This document shows positions 45,159-56,780 of a stretch of DNA of 64,000 nt, in pieces (positions within the stretch are counted from its first letter, which is position 1; each line of letters opens with the position of its first letter). The notes beneath the pieces are model-generated. The model had not been told where the DNA came from and made no database searches. It saw only the letters and a program-made list of their open reading frames with translations. This stretch comes from Microbotryomycetes sp. JL201 (lineage: Eukaryota; Basidiomycota; Microbotryomycetes). The position numbers were made by a program, and so were the translations under genes. The stretch lies in assembly GCA_033819885.1 (NCBI GenBank), contig JAQYUZ010000015.1, forward strand, positions 273,022 through 337,021. Reading direction: 5' to 3'.

Positions 45159-46834
45159 TCACGAAGTCACAGTGCCCGCATGGTTTGAAGATGGTGGTAT
45201 AAGCATGGCCGAAGGTGCCATGCCATGATGATGATGTGCCGTCACTGAAACGCGGTTGCGCGGCGAGATGTGGTCGGTGGCCTGGCCCGCAAAATCTTTT
45301 CCAATTGCTTGTCCCGCATACGTATTAGGCAGCGGAGGTATTGGCGCCGAATGTTTGATGATTGGCGGCGGCGTGACTCCATCCAGAGCACGCAGATCGC
45401 TTGCGGACGTAGGCAAGGACATTTCCGCTCGCTTCTCGACGACTGTCCGCCTTCGCTCACCTTTGTCGACATCGCTCTTCGCTCTATTGTACATCCATAA
45501 TCCAGAGAACGTCATAGCCATGCCAACAGCTTGCACAAAGCTGACCTTCTGCCCCGACCATATGATTGCGAGGCATATGACAGCGATGCGCTTGACCAGA
45601 GACGCAATGGAGTACGTCACTGGTGATGTACGCGCAAGAATTGAGAAGGCAAGAAGGTTCTGAGCAAAGTGCACAGAGCCGTTGAGAAAGAAGTTGGCAA
45701 TCAAGCCCAAGGCTGGTCGGTCGCCTTCGTCGAGCCATAGCGACATAAGCGCACCCGCATCCGAGTACAACCAGATGGGGATCATCAGCACAAAAGCCAT
45801 GCCCGAAGAGTAGAACAGCAGATTGAGTTTATCGAGTTTGTTGGCTCCGCTCGACCCAGTTGTCGGTACGCCGGAAGTCGACTCTTTTGGTAGCAGCTTT
45901 TTGCTGAAAATGTTTTGTGAGACGAAAACGATGGTCGAGCCGAGAGCACATAGAAAGCCGACTGCGTTGGCACGCAGATCGAAAGAGCAGGCGAGCATGA
46001 CGCCGAGCGTGAGAGGAAGAAGCGCAGTGTATGTTGCTGAGCTGTACCGCGCTCCAAATAGCGCGACATATGACAAGACTGTGAATAACGGCGAGAGCGC
46101 CTGGGAAAGGCAGAATTGGTCGAAGTCAGACGTGGCAACAGCCACCTGGCGGGAAGCAAACTGACCTTGATCGTATGTACTGTGCTGACTGGGACTCGCG
46201 CAATGGCCATGCTCGAGAAGACGTGTCCGGCGATCTGGAAAAAGCTCATCATGAGAGTTCCTTGCAGCATTGTCCGCGACGCTGCCTTGACACCCCAGCG
46301 CGACGACGAGTGAACGGAGGCAGAGTTGCGCCTAGTTCCGAGCCCCTGGTAGTGCGTTGACGACGGTGCCCGTACTGCTACTGCCTCGTCCAGCCTCGCT
46401 CTAGTAAACAGAGCGAGCACTGAATATCCAGATACGAACGCAAACTGAACGAACGTGAGCGTGACTGGGTATCTGAAGCGAATCATGATCGATTTGCCAG
46501 TATTTGAGGATAATGCCGAGGACAAGTACCATAGGCAGCACAGCAACACAAAGCCGACATTGCTCCGCAAGTCGTCGCGCGGGTCGGTGGCAGCGCCAGC
46601 TGTGAGGCCCCTCGAAACCCAGGCGTTGAGACCGGCGGGCGCCGCGATCCGGCTTGGGGACGAGTTCCTCTGACGCTGATTCTTGAACTGGTCAATCACG
46701 AGATTCTTCGTCTGGCCAAAGGCATTTGCGAGCGAGGCTGACAGCGTCTGGGTCTGACCGCCGTGGTCCGAAGAGCTGCTACGGTAGGCGTGGGGTGGTT
46801 GCGAAGTGTGACGTCCATTCACTGTCCCGTGCAT
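45159..46834 (-). CDS. TPT/SLC35E-type transporter, Sly41-like
   Basis: Two exons, 46834-46166 and 46100-45159, give about 536 residues with an intron at HTIK|ALSPLF. About ten helices are seen: NVGFVLLCCLWYLSSALSSN, PVTLTFVQFAFVSGYSVLAL, MMSFFQIAGHVFSSMAIARV, PVSTVHTIKALSPLFTVL, ATYTALLPLTLGVMLACS, GFLCALGSTIVFVSQNIFSK, LAFSILARTSPVTYSIASLV and VGMAMTFSGLWMYNRAKSD. This is the triose-phosphate-translocator fold; SVSTVHTIKALSP-like and VFVSQNIFSK are characteristic. Yeast Sly41 acts in ER-Golgi traffic. The substrate is unknown. The start is uncertain because the frame is open upstream to 47311, but 46834 is the first ATG before clearly transporter-like sequence. The C-terminus is a 90-residue cytosolic tail. 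Confidence 0.87.
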
Positions 46835-47387
46835 CGCTTGATCGTATGCGGGTGATACATGCTGCGTCTCTTTAACGTCTGCGGGCGGCGGGCGCCAAAG
46901 GACGTGAGCGTCTCGCACGCTGACGGGTGCCGAGCCAGCAGACAAGGTACAAACGCAGTTTTGAACGCACCAAGTATTGTATTTTCTGCCGTATGCGCTG
47001 GGGCGAACAGCTGGCGGTGTCTCGAAGCATCCACCCCCAGCACCGACATGCGAGCGCGGGAAGCGACAAGTCGGGACGGAGTGAGATTCGCAAGCAGCGG
47101 GCTCGACTGTCGATAACAGGGCAGAGCACGCGAACGTTTGCAGCCACGATGTGTGGGCCAACGTGAGGCACGCGCACAGCAAATGATTCTCGCTTCCCGC
47201 CTCTTGCGGCCGAAGTTGAAGCACAATGTACAACCCCGTCAGGTGAGCACCAGCTTGCAAGTCACAAGAGTGTTTGAACACTCGGCTGAATTGGCTGTTG
47301 TCTACTGCCACACAGGGGTGGAACCCGGTCAGTGCACGCCGCGTCCTCTAGCGAGACGCACGTCCCACTGACAATGCTCGATCGCGT
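46835..47387. other. Divergent intergenic region, 553 bp
   Basis: This lies between the Sly41-like start (minus) and the MMTAG2-like start (plus). A minus-strand open frame continues through it without ATGs or recognisable sequence and is treated as chance. No RNA gene was seen. Confidence 0.4.
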
Positions 47388-48177
47388 ATGAGCAGCGGCG
47401 GTCAAGGAGACTTCAAATGGTCAGATGTCGCCGCGGTGCGTCCCTTCTCAAACCTTGTGGCGGCCGTCGTCCTCACTCCCTTCTCGTGATGCCCTCTGAA
47501 CAGGACAAGGATCGAGAAAATTACCTCGGTCACAGCGTCATGGCACCTGTGGGTCGATGGCAAGCCAACAAAGACGTGACTTGGTACAATAAGGACGCCG
47601 GCAGCGACGAGCAACGTCGTCGCGACGAGATAACCAAGATCAAGCAGGCCGAGGAAGACGCACTAGCATTGGCGCTGTACGTCTGTGGGACACGAGATTC
47701 GCTGCACGCTGCCCTCGCCTGACAACAGCTGACTTGTCTGACGTCAACCTTCTCGACTTTTCCAGTGGCTTTGCTCCGACTGTACGTCCCCCTCAGGACG
47801 CTACAGGTCCCAGTCAGGAAATCGTTGCGCAGAGCAAACGTAATAGCGACCGGACAGCAGCCAAGGCAGCGCGATGGCAAGAGAAAGAGCAAAGACGAGC
47901 CGAGCGAGCCGCGCGGCGAAGGGATCGAGACGTCATGAGCGAAAAGACACGTCGCGGTGACTTTCACGACCGCAGTGCGCACAAACAAGACGATCGCCAT
48001 CCAAAGCTGCGATTGTCTTCCTCAAAAAGGCGATCTCGATCGCCTGACAGGCGCCAGTCACGCTCGCCCGAAAGACGCCCTTTGCGGCGGTCACAACCTG
48101 ACCCGCTCACTTTTGATGCAAAGGGGAGCAGCTATCGTCACCAGAATCGATCAGAACGCTCACGAGACTCTCTCTGA
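47388..48177 (+). CDS. MMTAG2-like protein (kinase-phosphorylation-domain family)
   Basis: Three exons (47388-47435, 47504-47676, 47766-48177) give 210 residues. The N-terminal block GGQGDFKWSDVAADKDRENY then LGHSVMAPVGRWQANKDVTW and YNKD matches the MMTAG2 N-terminus (GGxxxFKWxDV...ENYLGxSxxAPVGRWQ). EDALALALGFAPTVRPP follows across intron 2. The C-terminal half is Arg/Ser/Asp-rich (RRDRDVMSEK, SKRRSRSPDRRQSRSPERR), which suggests nuclear/RNA-related localisation. Molecular function is not established in the family. Confidence 0.85.
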
Positions 48178-48261
48178 CTATAATTGTTTGAGCATCGTTC
48201 GCTTTACCGGTTATGACTACATTGTTGTACTATACAGAGACTAGGAATCCTGAGAGCAACT

Positions 48262-49622
48262 CTACGGCATAATGCCACCAACTTTCTCGTTGATCAATCT
48301 CTGACTCAAATCCCAAAGATCGCTTGCCAATTGCGCGTCAGTTCCGTAGGCTGTCGTTTTGCCGATGCGAGCATGCGGTACGATATATTCACCACTTGCG
48401 AAAAAAGAAAATTCAGCTATTTGGCACTGTCTGCTGCTGCAACCTTGCTCAGTCGACGCACAACTTGTTCTCCTCCTCTACTTCGGGAGAGCACGTTGCC
48501 CAAACAGAAGAAAGCGCTCCATCCTCGAGCGGGATGAACGTGGCACGGAACACCGACAGCCGGGTAGACTTGTACAAGTCGGACTTGACGAATCCCGGAT
48601 GCACACTGAGTGCTCGGACGTGTTCCGATGCCCTTTTGTTGAGTTCTTTGGCTGACAGGATCGCTGCCAGCTTCGACTGTGAATAGCGGATCCTGTAAAC
48701 CGCGCAGTCAGGTGAGCCACACAAACCCTATCATGTGAGAGTGTGATGGAAACTTTACCATCCTTTCGGCTCGAAACTGCGGTTGACGTCCTCCAGCGCC
48801 TTGAACGATGGCATTGCTCTGGGAAAACATGAGATCTGACCCAGCAGCGGTTCAGCTGACACCAAGTTGAGCCAGTGACCTGTTACGAGGCCCTACGTAC
48901 AAATGTGTGGGCAAATGAGGATAGATTGACTACGCGCGATGGATGACCGGTCTGCTGAGCGGTCCTCTCTAGCAGTGGCATTAATATTTGGATGAGCAGC
49001 CAGTGCGACAGGTGGTTGACCTGGAACTGCTGTTCGATGCCGTCCTATGATAAGATCAAGCACGTCAAAAATGTGAAAGAAGAAGTCACGGCCGCCCTCC
49101 ATTCAGTGAATTACTTCTGTAAGCTCATATGGACAGGCCATTATTCCCGCATTACAGATTATGCCGTCCAGTCGAGCTTCTTGCTCTCGAATAGATTGAG
49201 CAGCTCGTTTAACGGCCTTCAAGCTCGAGAGGTCTAGCTGATGAAATCCAAGTCGCGACTCCAGGTTGGCGTCCTCTGCAATCAATTGTCTGATGGCATC
49301 TCGGGCTTTCTCTGGGGATCTCGATGCCATGAGTACTCGGGCGCCAGCCTTGGCAATGTACCGTGTCGTGGCCAGACCCTTTGGCAGCGACGTCAGTCAC
49401 GTGAGCTGTCGCAGTGCTGCCTGATTACTCACGATGCCAGCATGTCCGCCGGTCTGGGTAAGCACAGAAGGTACCAAGGGCTTCAGCGTTGGACCGTAGT
49501 CATGGTATACGGCGATCAAGAGGACTCACAATAAGAAACACCTTGCCCTGTTGCGACGGAAGCGTAGTCGGGTCAAACCTGGACGCTCCAATGCCAGTCA
49601 CGGTACTGATGAAATCGAACAT
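48262..49622 (-). CDS. Short-chain dehydrogenase/reductase, retinol-dehydrogenase-like
   Basis: Seven exons on the minus strand (49622-49530, 49453-49433, 49378-49115, 49044-48897, 48816-48759, 48692-48465, 48394-48262) give 314 residues. The NAD(P)-binding TGGHAGIG motif is created by the 21-nt exon 2 joined to exon 3. Then come ASRSPEKARDA, LDLSSLKAV, DGIICNAGIM, QFQVNHLSHWLL, RVVNLSSFAH (catalytic Ser) and YSQSKLAAIL (YxxxK), and ALSVHPGFVKSDLY. The C-terminus GEYIVPHARIGKTTAYGTD matches this SDR subgroup. Both catalytic residues are intact, so an active oxidoreductase is expected; the substrate is unknown. Junctions of exons 4/5 are the least certain. Confidence 0.88.
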
Positions 49623-49774
49623 CGAATCTTGCTACCGAGGAAATGGTTGCGAGAGAACTCAGCGTGCGTCTGACGAACGCTTCGGTCTATTCGACTCGAG
49701 ATCGCCGACAGCCGCGCAGGTTTCACGGCTAAAAGAAAATGTTACAACAATTCGGAAATAATAAAGAGCCATGA

Positions 49775-51906
49775 TCATGAACGGTCATTGCTAACTCCCA
49801 TGAGATGCTTGAGCGCACAGACTTGAAGTGCGGTGCAGCCAGCGAGCGTAGCCGATTCGAAAACGAGGGCTGTGCTCGTCGGGACCGCGCCGTTGAGCTC
49901 GTGCAATAGCACAGTGCACTGTTTCCGCAGCGGACCGTGCTCGTACGTCTTCGCAAATGCCAAAAGTCCGGTGATAAGCTCCAATCGTCTTTGCGTGATG
50001 TCGAGCTTCTGTGTATAAACGTACAGCAAAAAAGTCGATACGATTGTCGACGGCTCTGGCAGATCGAGCGACCGAGGCAAGACAGCATACTGGCGAGATT
50101 TCAGGTCCAATCCTGCTTCTGAGGGCGAATGAATATTGTCGTGGTCAACGCTTTGGGACTGGACCAGGCTGGCGCGCGACACGAAATCTTGCATACGCTT
50201 CGAGAACCATGGCCAGCGAGCAGTCAAGATCTTGCGCGAGCAAGCAAGTTGCACGCCATCGCTGCATTTGATCTCGAAGTCCGCTGCAGCCTTGTCGAGC
50301 AGGAACTTGGATCCACAGGCCACGCTCGGTATCGTTGGACGGCCCCTGAGCTGAAGATCGCGGTGAATACCATGGGCCTCGAGATCGACGAATCCAACAT
50401 GAGTGAAATTCGTCTGCCATGGCCTCATGCTGTCAGTCAGACTCATCGGTGAGAAGTGCCTTTGCGCCACTGACCCGACGGAGATCATAATCCTTGGCAA
50501 GATCTCGATCTCGATAGTGCAAGAAAGTCAACATACGAATCGTCTTGCCTGAAAGACTAGCAGATACTCACTAGGATTGCCAAGAGCAACGATGGAGTTT
50601 TGCCACAGCACAGCACGGTTCCAGCTCCTGCCATGGCCGAAGACGCCTCCAGCATCGATCTTTTTCCACCGAGATTGCTCTGGTAGAGCCTGCGACGCGT
50701 TCGGATGGTCTAGCGAGAGAGACCATATGGCGAATGTGTTGGCCTCTTCAAACAAATGCGTTCCAAAAACGATCAAATGTTGGTCAACCACGCCACCGCC
50801 CGGGAACCGCAAACCAGGCGGAGACAAAACCTCCTCCGTCGAAGACGACTTCGCAAAAGTTTCCGTGAAGAATGATCCATCCTCCCTCAGAGCGACCAGG
50901 TCAAGCTCTCGCCGAACCCTGCACCCACAAACAGGATCAGCGCTTCAGCCGACACGACGAATGAGACGTCGGTAAGGCTTACTGGCTGAAATTTGAATTC
51001 GAAAACACCCAGAGTCTGTCGTAGCCGTTGTGAAAATTTGCAGCAGGCCCTTGGACGTGATAACGCTTTTGGTGGCAAGACTCTACCGCAGCTACTGCAC
51101 GATAAGTTCCTATGGATTTTGACCATGATGATTTGTGAATCCAGCGCATGCTTTGCAGGTCGAGCACGTGAGCAGATTGCAAATCTGTGGGTACGGCGCA
51201 ACGCACCGTCAACCAATCTGCTTGTCTGCTCAGGCATGGCTGCACTCACATGTATTGCGGACATCTTGGCCCCCAATTACCAGCATGACGTCCAGATCGA
51301 CAGACTCGACTTTGGCTGACAGGATTGCTGCTAAATGTGCATACCTCGGCGTTGGGCCGTCCACCCCGGCCGCCGCACTGAGCTCAGGGCTTGACCAAGT
51401 CGACTGCGTGGTATCGAAAACCCACATATCGGCGAGGGTCTCTAGTCTGCCCTCATCTGACGCGTGCTGCCCAGCTGTCTCGGGTTCGGTGTAGCTCTCG
51501 CCTCCGAAGACGACAATATAATTACGCCATACCTCTGCAGAGTGAAAGTAGCGCGACCTTGGACCAGGTTGCTGTGATTGTCCAGCCTGCCACCGAACGG
51601 CCCATTCAAGCGTGGTCAGGTCGAGCACATACATTGTCGACGTCATAGCGCGGGTCGACACATGCCGACCTCCGAAGACATAGATATGGTTTCCAAGTCG
51701 GGTAACTGAACATCCAACCTGCGGGCCGGTAGTGCTCAGCCTGCGGCGCGCGCACGCTCAGACACACTTCCGAGGCTGACCAGCGAAGGAGGTCGAGTGC
51801 CACGCGTCTCGCGAACAGTCGAAGTGATGTCTGCAAGTGTGCTGCTGTTGGCCGGTGCAGCGCGCAAGCCCCCAACGCCGGCGTTATTTCCGCCTTGCAC
51901 CGACAT
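49775..51906 (-). CDS. Kelch-repeat/BTB protein, Ral2-like
   Basis: Six exons on the minus strand (51906-51766, 51718-51250, 51184-50983, 50918-50572, 50503-50475, 50413-49775) give 608 residues. Kelch blades run from about 48 to 330: VTRLGNHIYVFGGRHVSTR, RSRYFHSAEVWRNYIVVFGG, TPRYAHLAAILS, MLVIGGQD, FPGGGVVDQHLIVFGTHLFE, GHGRSWNRAVLWQNSIVALG. DYDLRRTNFTHVGFVDLEAH follows, and a BTB-like domain (SDGVQLACSRKILTARWPWF) and its C-terminal helices end the protein. The layout and size fit fission-yeast Ral2, which works in the Ras1 pathway; that role is inferred. Exon 5 is 29 nt. Confidence 0.8.
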
Positions 51907-52300
51907 TCAACTCTCTTGCTCCAGCATGTGTAGCAGGTTGAAAGGGTGTACGCTCAGACTGCCGCCTTTGAGCGGGCGTCTTTAGTAGAATGAGAAGCCG
52001 CAATGTCCTGCTTTCAGGCACTCAGGTCATCGGCCAGATTAACGACGAAAAGAGGACAAGGGCTTCGAAACATCGGCTAGAAGGTGAGTTGTCACTGTGT
52101 ATAACACGCTGTTGAAGCCGAGGCTTCTGAAGCTGAGGAATTTTTTTCGTCCGCAATGGGATTTTGTTCTTCCCCCGTTCTGTCCTGTGGATGACCAAGT
52201 GATCCAATGCAATGAATGGTTTATTTCGAAAAAGAAAAGGAAACATAGACAGAAAAGCAAATCTTTCAGGACGTCGTTGCGACGAAAAAAAAAAAGTTTC
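51907..52300. other. Intergenic, 394 bp
   Basis: This lies between the Ral2-like start and the tRNA gene. It contains only short random ORFs and an A-rich stretch (52220-52260). The tRNA 3' terminator lies at its right edge. Confidence 0.4.
52285..52295 (-). terminator. Pol III terminator of tRNA-Ala
   Basis: Eleven A residues on the plus strand give T11 on the minus strand, starting 5 nt after the tRNA discriminator base. Confidence 0.85.
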
Positions 52301-52396
52301 TGGAGACTAGGGGGTTTGAACCCCTGACCTTTTGTAGGTTTGAAGGGTCGGTGAGACCGCTGCAAAACAAACGCGCTACCACTGCGCCAAGTCCCC
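52301..52396 (-). tRNA. tRNA-Ala(UGC) with a 24-nt intron
   Basis: The minus-strand sequence folds as a full cloverleaf. The acceptor stem GGGGACT pairs with AGTCTCC and contains the G3-U70 pair that identifies tRNA-Ala. The D arm is GCGC/GCGC, the anticodon stem TTTGT/ACAAA, and the T arm AGGGG-TTCAAAC-CCCCT; the discriminator is A. The anticodon loop reads TT-TGC-A, then a 24-nt intron, then T38, so the intron sits at the canonical 37/38 site. The A box TGGCGCAGTGG and B box GGTTCAAACCC are intact. CCA is not encoded. It marks the boundary between the gene-rich part and the transposon nest. Confidence 0.93.
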
Positions 52397-52449
52397 GATA
52401 CTGAAGCCTAAGGAACACCAACATATAAACTTCATTTTTGAGTTTTTGG

Positions 52450-52570
52450 TCCTCGCGCCCGGCCTCTGGCACTTGAATCGATCGTCTTTCCCGACGTCCA
52501 AGAGGATCGACCTGGCCGTTTTGCACACGTGGTCTTGTTTGTTCACTACACTCTCACCGCGGCAGCCGAT
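52450..52570 (+). mobile_element. LINE-like 3' fragment (copy 1, truncated)
   Basis: This reads RPLALESIVFPDVQEDRPGR, then FAHVVLFVHYTLTA. It is closely related to 53086-53200, with CpG sites kept here where the other copy has TpG or CpA. It is a truncated piece of the same non-LTR-type element. Confidence 0.5.
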
Positions 52571-52929
52571 AGACGCTGGAAGCGGATCCGCGATCCGGAA
52601 CCAATCTCGGACGACTCTTTAGCACGCCTAGCTCGACTGATTCAGCAAGACTTGGCCCGTTGTCGACTTCGCGATTGAAGCCAACTCCTTTGTTCTGTTC
52701 CTCTCTTGGGTTTTTAGTGGGTAGGCAATCAAGATTCTCTTGATTGGAGCCCCACAGTGTTGGACTGTGCCTTGCATGTTCCTTCCTGCATAACTGCATT
52801 TTTGATCCCGTTTCCGCCTCCGCTCTTGGGTTAGTTTGACATCGCGATAGTCTTGCAATTCCAGGGCACGTAGATACAAAAAGCGCCACGGTTCCGATTG
52901 AAAACGCTGCTCATGCCGCTAATCAGGAT
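52571..52929. other. Unassigned 359-bp segment in the repeat region
   Basis: This lies between two LINE-like fragments. The short minus-strand ORFs have no recognisable domain. It may be decayed repeat or original host sequence. Confidence 0.3.
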
Positions 52930-53500
52930 GAGACTTGATACAAAAAAAAACAATCTACCAACATGCACTCTCTGCGGTGGTGGCGAGCGCCTTTCAAATG
53001 GCCCGGGGGTTGCGGAGACGCTCCAACACCTGGTTGTCCACTGCCCTCGTACTTGATATCTCTGGCACCTTGCCTTCCCTCGCGCCCAGCCTCTGGCACT
53101 TGAATCGATTGTCTTTCCCAATGTCCAAGAAGATTGACCTGGTTGTTTTGCGCACGTGGTCTTGTTTGTTCACTACACTCTCTCCGCTGGAGAAGAGAGG
53201 ACAGTTGCAGTGCTACAAGCAGTCACAGAGTCACCTGGGATGCTGCATGCTTGAAGGAGGGAAGGTGATTGCAAGAGAGAGAAGAGCAGAAGAGGCTAGA
53301 CAGACTCTAAGAACCAAAGCTGTGCACAGCCCCAAAGACCCAAAGCTGTGCTGAAATACCTGAATGCTGTGCAACCTGGCTCCTGAGCTCCAACTCCAGC
53401 ACAGCATTCCCAAAGACCAAAGACCAAGACAGAGACTTATCCACCAAACCTAGAAGCCAACAGTGCCAGGCACCTGCAGACACCTGATCCATACCAACCC
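52930..53500 (+). mobile_element. LINE-like retrotransposon 3' end (zinc-knuckle tail and 3' UTR)
   Basis: Around 52964-53060 the plus strand reads CTLCGGGERLSNGPGVAETL then QHLVVHCPRT, the C-C-H-C finger found after RNase H in many LINE-like (RVT zinc-binding) elements. A stop interrupts it. The frame continues as LALESIVFPNVQE and EERTVAVLQAVTES before a stop, followed by about 290 bp that recur at 57060-57352. Assignment to a non-LTR element is inferred from the finger and the absence of LTRs. Confidence 0.5.
53190..53500 (+). repeat. Dispersed repeat, copy 1
   Basis: About 310 bp are strongly similar to 57042-57352 (for example gttgcagtgctacaag, gaagagcagaagaggctaga, aaccaaagctgtgcacagcc, cagccaacagtgccagg), with scattered substitutions and small indels. 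Confidence 0.75.
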
Positions 53501-53513
53501 AATTTTGCCCCAA

Positions 53514-55430
53514 TGGAACAAGTCAGAGATCATATGACAACAACCTTGCACAGACCAGTTGGCTTGGACTTCTTTGAGAGGTCAGGCCCCATCAGATTTT
53601 GGAACTGTAACAATGTTTCCACAAAATACACCGCGCTTGCTTCAATGCCACAGACAGCAAGCCTGAAAAGCATTCTGCCTATTGCAGGTAGCAAGCTGCA
53701 AGATCTCCTACAATGCTTTGCCCAATTTAAGCAAGTACAATGGCAACAATGGTCATCTTTTGGTCAAGAATGCAAATTGCTGCATCAGAACATCTTGTGT
53801 ATATACTGTGGCAGCAGTCAATATTCTACTCAAGATTGTCCCCCAAAATCTGGTGCTACAAACAAAGAGGCCAAAACCTTGCAGTCACTATCAAGCCAAG
53901 TTCCAATACCCTATCAGACACATTGATTTTGTGGAACAAGTAGTGGGCTTGTCAAGTGTGCAGGTTACAAGTCTGTTCCTTACTCTGCTTCCATGTGTCA
54001 ATTTGCTGTCTGTCATTCTGTCTCTGGCCAGCTCTATCATTGTCACAGTCCAGATTCAATCTCCTTCCATGTCAGTTCCTGCTTTTGTCATCTGCAGTTC
54101 TATTCACCCCTGATCATGTCAAGTCAGGTATTGCCCAGATATTGCAATTTTAGCCCATCACTTTTTTGACGCCACTCTTAGCCAACTTTACAGTGAGATG
54201 CAATGTATATCAGCAAATGCTCAATCAATGACTTGATTTTCTCTCTTCAAGGTGTTTTGTACCCTTCTCACATCTTTTTTGTCTCCAAGCTTGCCAAATG
54301 GCATCCTGGCTGCTTTGGTTTAGACTTAATGTTTATTCACAATCTGTCAATTGATGCTAGGTAACAAAGACTTGCTTCTCAGTATTTGCCAGACTCCCTG
54401 TCTTGTCCTGAGCCCAAAGGTCCTGCCCTTCATCTATCAGCAATTGCTTTGCATCAACATCTTCATCTGCAAGCCCAGTATCTAGCACAGATTGATGTTG
54501 AGCATCAACTTGTTGTCAACTCAGACATCTTCTGTTTGGGTTTGTCAGCTCACCATATCAACAAAGTCCTTGTTTCACAAGATGAATTGCCACCTGTTGG
54601 CTTCCTATGCAATCTTCTCAACCACAAAAACTTGGCCAAGAACGACAATACTGACTATTTTTGTCCTGAAATCATCAGCCACTCAGCCACTTCTTTTACA
54701 GATATGCAGCTCCATTTAAGTCATCTCGTTTGTGTGCGTAGTCTGTAGAATCATGGCACACCTATTTACATTTCACAAGCCCTTGTGAAACTAGAGCAGC
54801 CTGACAATTCTGACCAGGATTTAGTAGAAGCAGAACCTGGTGTTCCTGAGTGTAATCATATCATCATCAGTGTATTTTCCCAAATAAGAGGCAGGTTCTT
54901 GCCGCAAAACACAGAGTATGACATCAAAATCACATTGAAAGCACATGCTAAGCCTCTGTTGGATGGTGTATACCATCTGTCTGAACCAAAATCAAAATCA
55001 AAAGTGCTCAAAGATGACATTGATGACATGCTGTCAAACGGTTGCACTGGCAAGTCAAAATTGCCTTTCACCTTGCCAGTTCTATTTGTTCCCCAAGGCA
55101 AAACTAAGTTGGGCCTGTGCATGGAAGATCAAAAGCTCAATGCAATGACAGTTCCACATGAATTCTGGTTGCCATCAAGCAGTATGTTGCTTGATTGCCC
55201 ATCATGGGTAGGAATCTTCTCAAAAATTGATCTTCAGCAGCTTACCATTGCAGTCAATTGCCAAGGACTCTCAATGGCTCACTGCATTCCAAATGCCCCA
55301 CAGCAAATTCAGACATTGTGCCATGCCATTCGGATTGCAATTGACAAACATGGCTGCTGTCTTCCAGCGTCATGGGCACTCAAAATAGCACGCTTTCCTT
55401 AGTGTGTTTGTTGTTGGAACTCAAAGTATG
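53514..55430 (+). mobile_element. Ty3/Gypsy retroelement copy A, heavily decayed (gag C-terminus, protease, partial RT)
   Basis: The segment is collinear with copy B (58253 on). It holds a gag end with a decayed zinc knuckle (CIYCGSSQYSTQDC, the histidine replaced by Tyr), the equivalent of the protease region, then reverse transcriptase pieces: SEPKSKSKVLKDDIDDMLSN, LPVLFVPQGKTKLGLCMED and IFSKIDLQQ. The YxDD catalytic region is not readable; similarity ends near VFVV at about 55418. It is A/T-rich and almost devoid of CpG compared with the host genes. Multiple stops show it is dead. Only about half of pol remains. Confidence 0.75.
54785..55402 (+). pseudogene. Gypsy copy A reverse transcriptase remnant
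   Basis: An open stretch of 205 codons aligns residue by residue with copy B 59571-60200 (for example HAKPLLDGVYHLSEPKSK versus HAKPPFGGVYRLSEPKSK). Many conserved residues are changed, for example RLCVDYRKLNA to GLCMEDQKLNA. It ends before the YxDD motif. Non-functional. Confidence 0.75.
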
Positions 55431-56780
55431 CAATGCAGCTGGTGATATGCCTGAAGCAAGTGAGCAAGCCTCTATGTTATAGAGGGGTAATTAGAGCCTT
55501 GCTTGCAGACTTTGTTGATGACAGTCTTGGCAAAGTATGTGAAGGCCAACCCAACTGGACAACTGTGTCTGCAACTCTCTTGTCTTCTGAAAATCCAGTC
55601 CCACCTTGTGTCACAAGTAAACAATCAAGATTGCTTAGACGGGCCTTACCGCCCTCTGCCCTTGCTTAGCCCATCTCAAGCTCTGACTTGACCTGTGCTG
55701 GAGATACGCAACCATTCCAGAACCAGCATGCTCCTGTCAAAGGATCTTCATCTGCCAAGCCTTTCTTAGCACCCTGCTCTCAACTTGTAATTGCGTGGCT
55801 GTTGATGTCTTGGCATGTCTCCCCCGCTTCAACAGCAACCTCTTCAAGTCTGGCGCTTGCACAGTCAACGCAAGCCTGATAGTGTCAACGGTTCGTACCT
55901 TGTTACCGGACCTTCATGTGATGAGTCATCATAGTTTCCAAGACCTATAAGAGTAGCGTGTGCGGAGCGTCGTCTCTCTTCTCCTTCTTCTTCTTCTTTT
56001 TGAGATCTGATATTCTAAGTCTTGTCTACACCATCTTCATCTACTTTGGTGGATCTTCAAGTTGCAAGAACTTACTAGGTCAGAGACGCCATTTCCCCTC
56101 AAAGGGAACAGGTCAGGAATCACGTGACTATGTCTGCACCTGTGACCAGTCTTCTCAGACTTCTCTCACGGGTCAGCCCCTATCAGGGTTTAAAACTGTG
56201 ACACCTTGGTGATCAAATACACAGACATATACTTGAAAGAAAGAAAGGCAAACTACTGAAAAACTCTGAAGCCACCAAAGAGAACCGCATGCATCACTCA
56301 AAACCCTGCAACCAATTACTCCTCAATCTGATGTCTTTGTTAAAGAAGATTCTTCCACTTGTTTCTGCTCTGAGACAGAGCTTCCCTTTGCTGCCTCTTT
56401 CCAGACAAGTTCTACAATTGTCTCCCCCTAATTGTCTTGATTGATACAACTGTGGCTAAAGTAGGTATGTTGGGAGTTTTATCCCCTTTTTTGTCACTCA
56501 ACTTGATGCCTGCCACAATCTGGGCCTCATTGCTTTGCCCTGGCTTGGCAACAAGCCCTGTGCCACCAAGCTTGCATTTTCTGACTACAATGTGAGCAAT
56601 CACTCACAAGGATGCAGGGGAAGGAATAGCAATGTTGTGGTGAGAGAACAACCTGGCTATTCCAGCTAAGGTCAGATTTAGAGGCCCTAAGGAAAGATAT
56701 ATACCTAGTGTTACGCAGTATGTCTCTTCTCTCATTACTTTCCCAGGCCCTAGGTCTTTGACCTGAGCTGGACTAACCAG
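55431..56780. other. Unassigned decayed repeat sequence, 1.35 kb
   Basis: A/T-rich, CpG-poor sequence with only short open frames. Around 55885-56100 it has LTR- or leader-like features (ctataagag, a TC/TTC-rich tract), but no partner copy is in the window. I cannot assign it. Confidence 0.35.

Noticed and set aside
46835-47311. Upstream extension of the Sly41-like protein to 47311
   Set aside because: The frame is open but has no ATG before 46834 and no transporter-like or conserved sequence.
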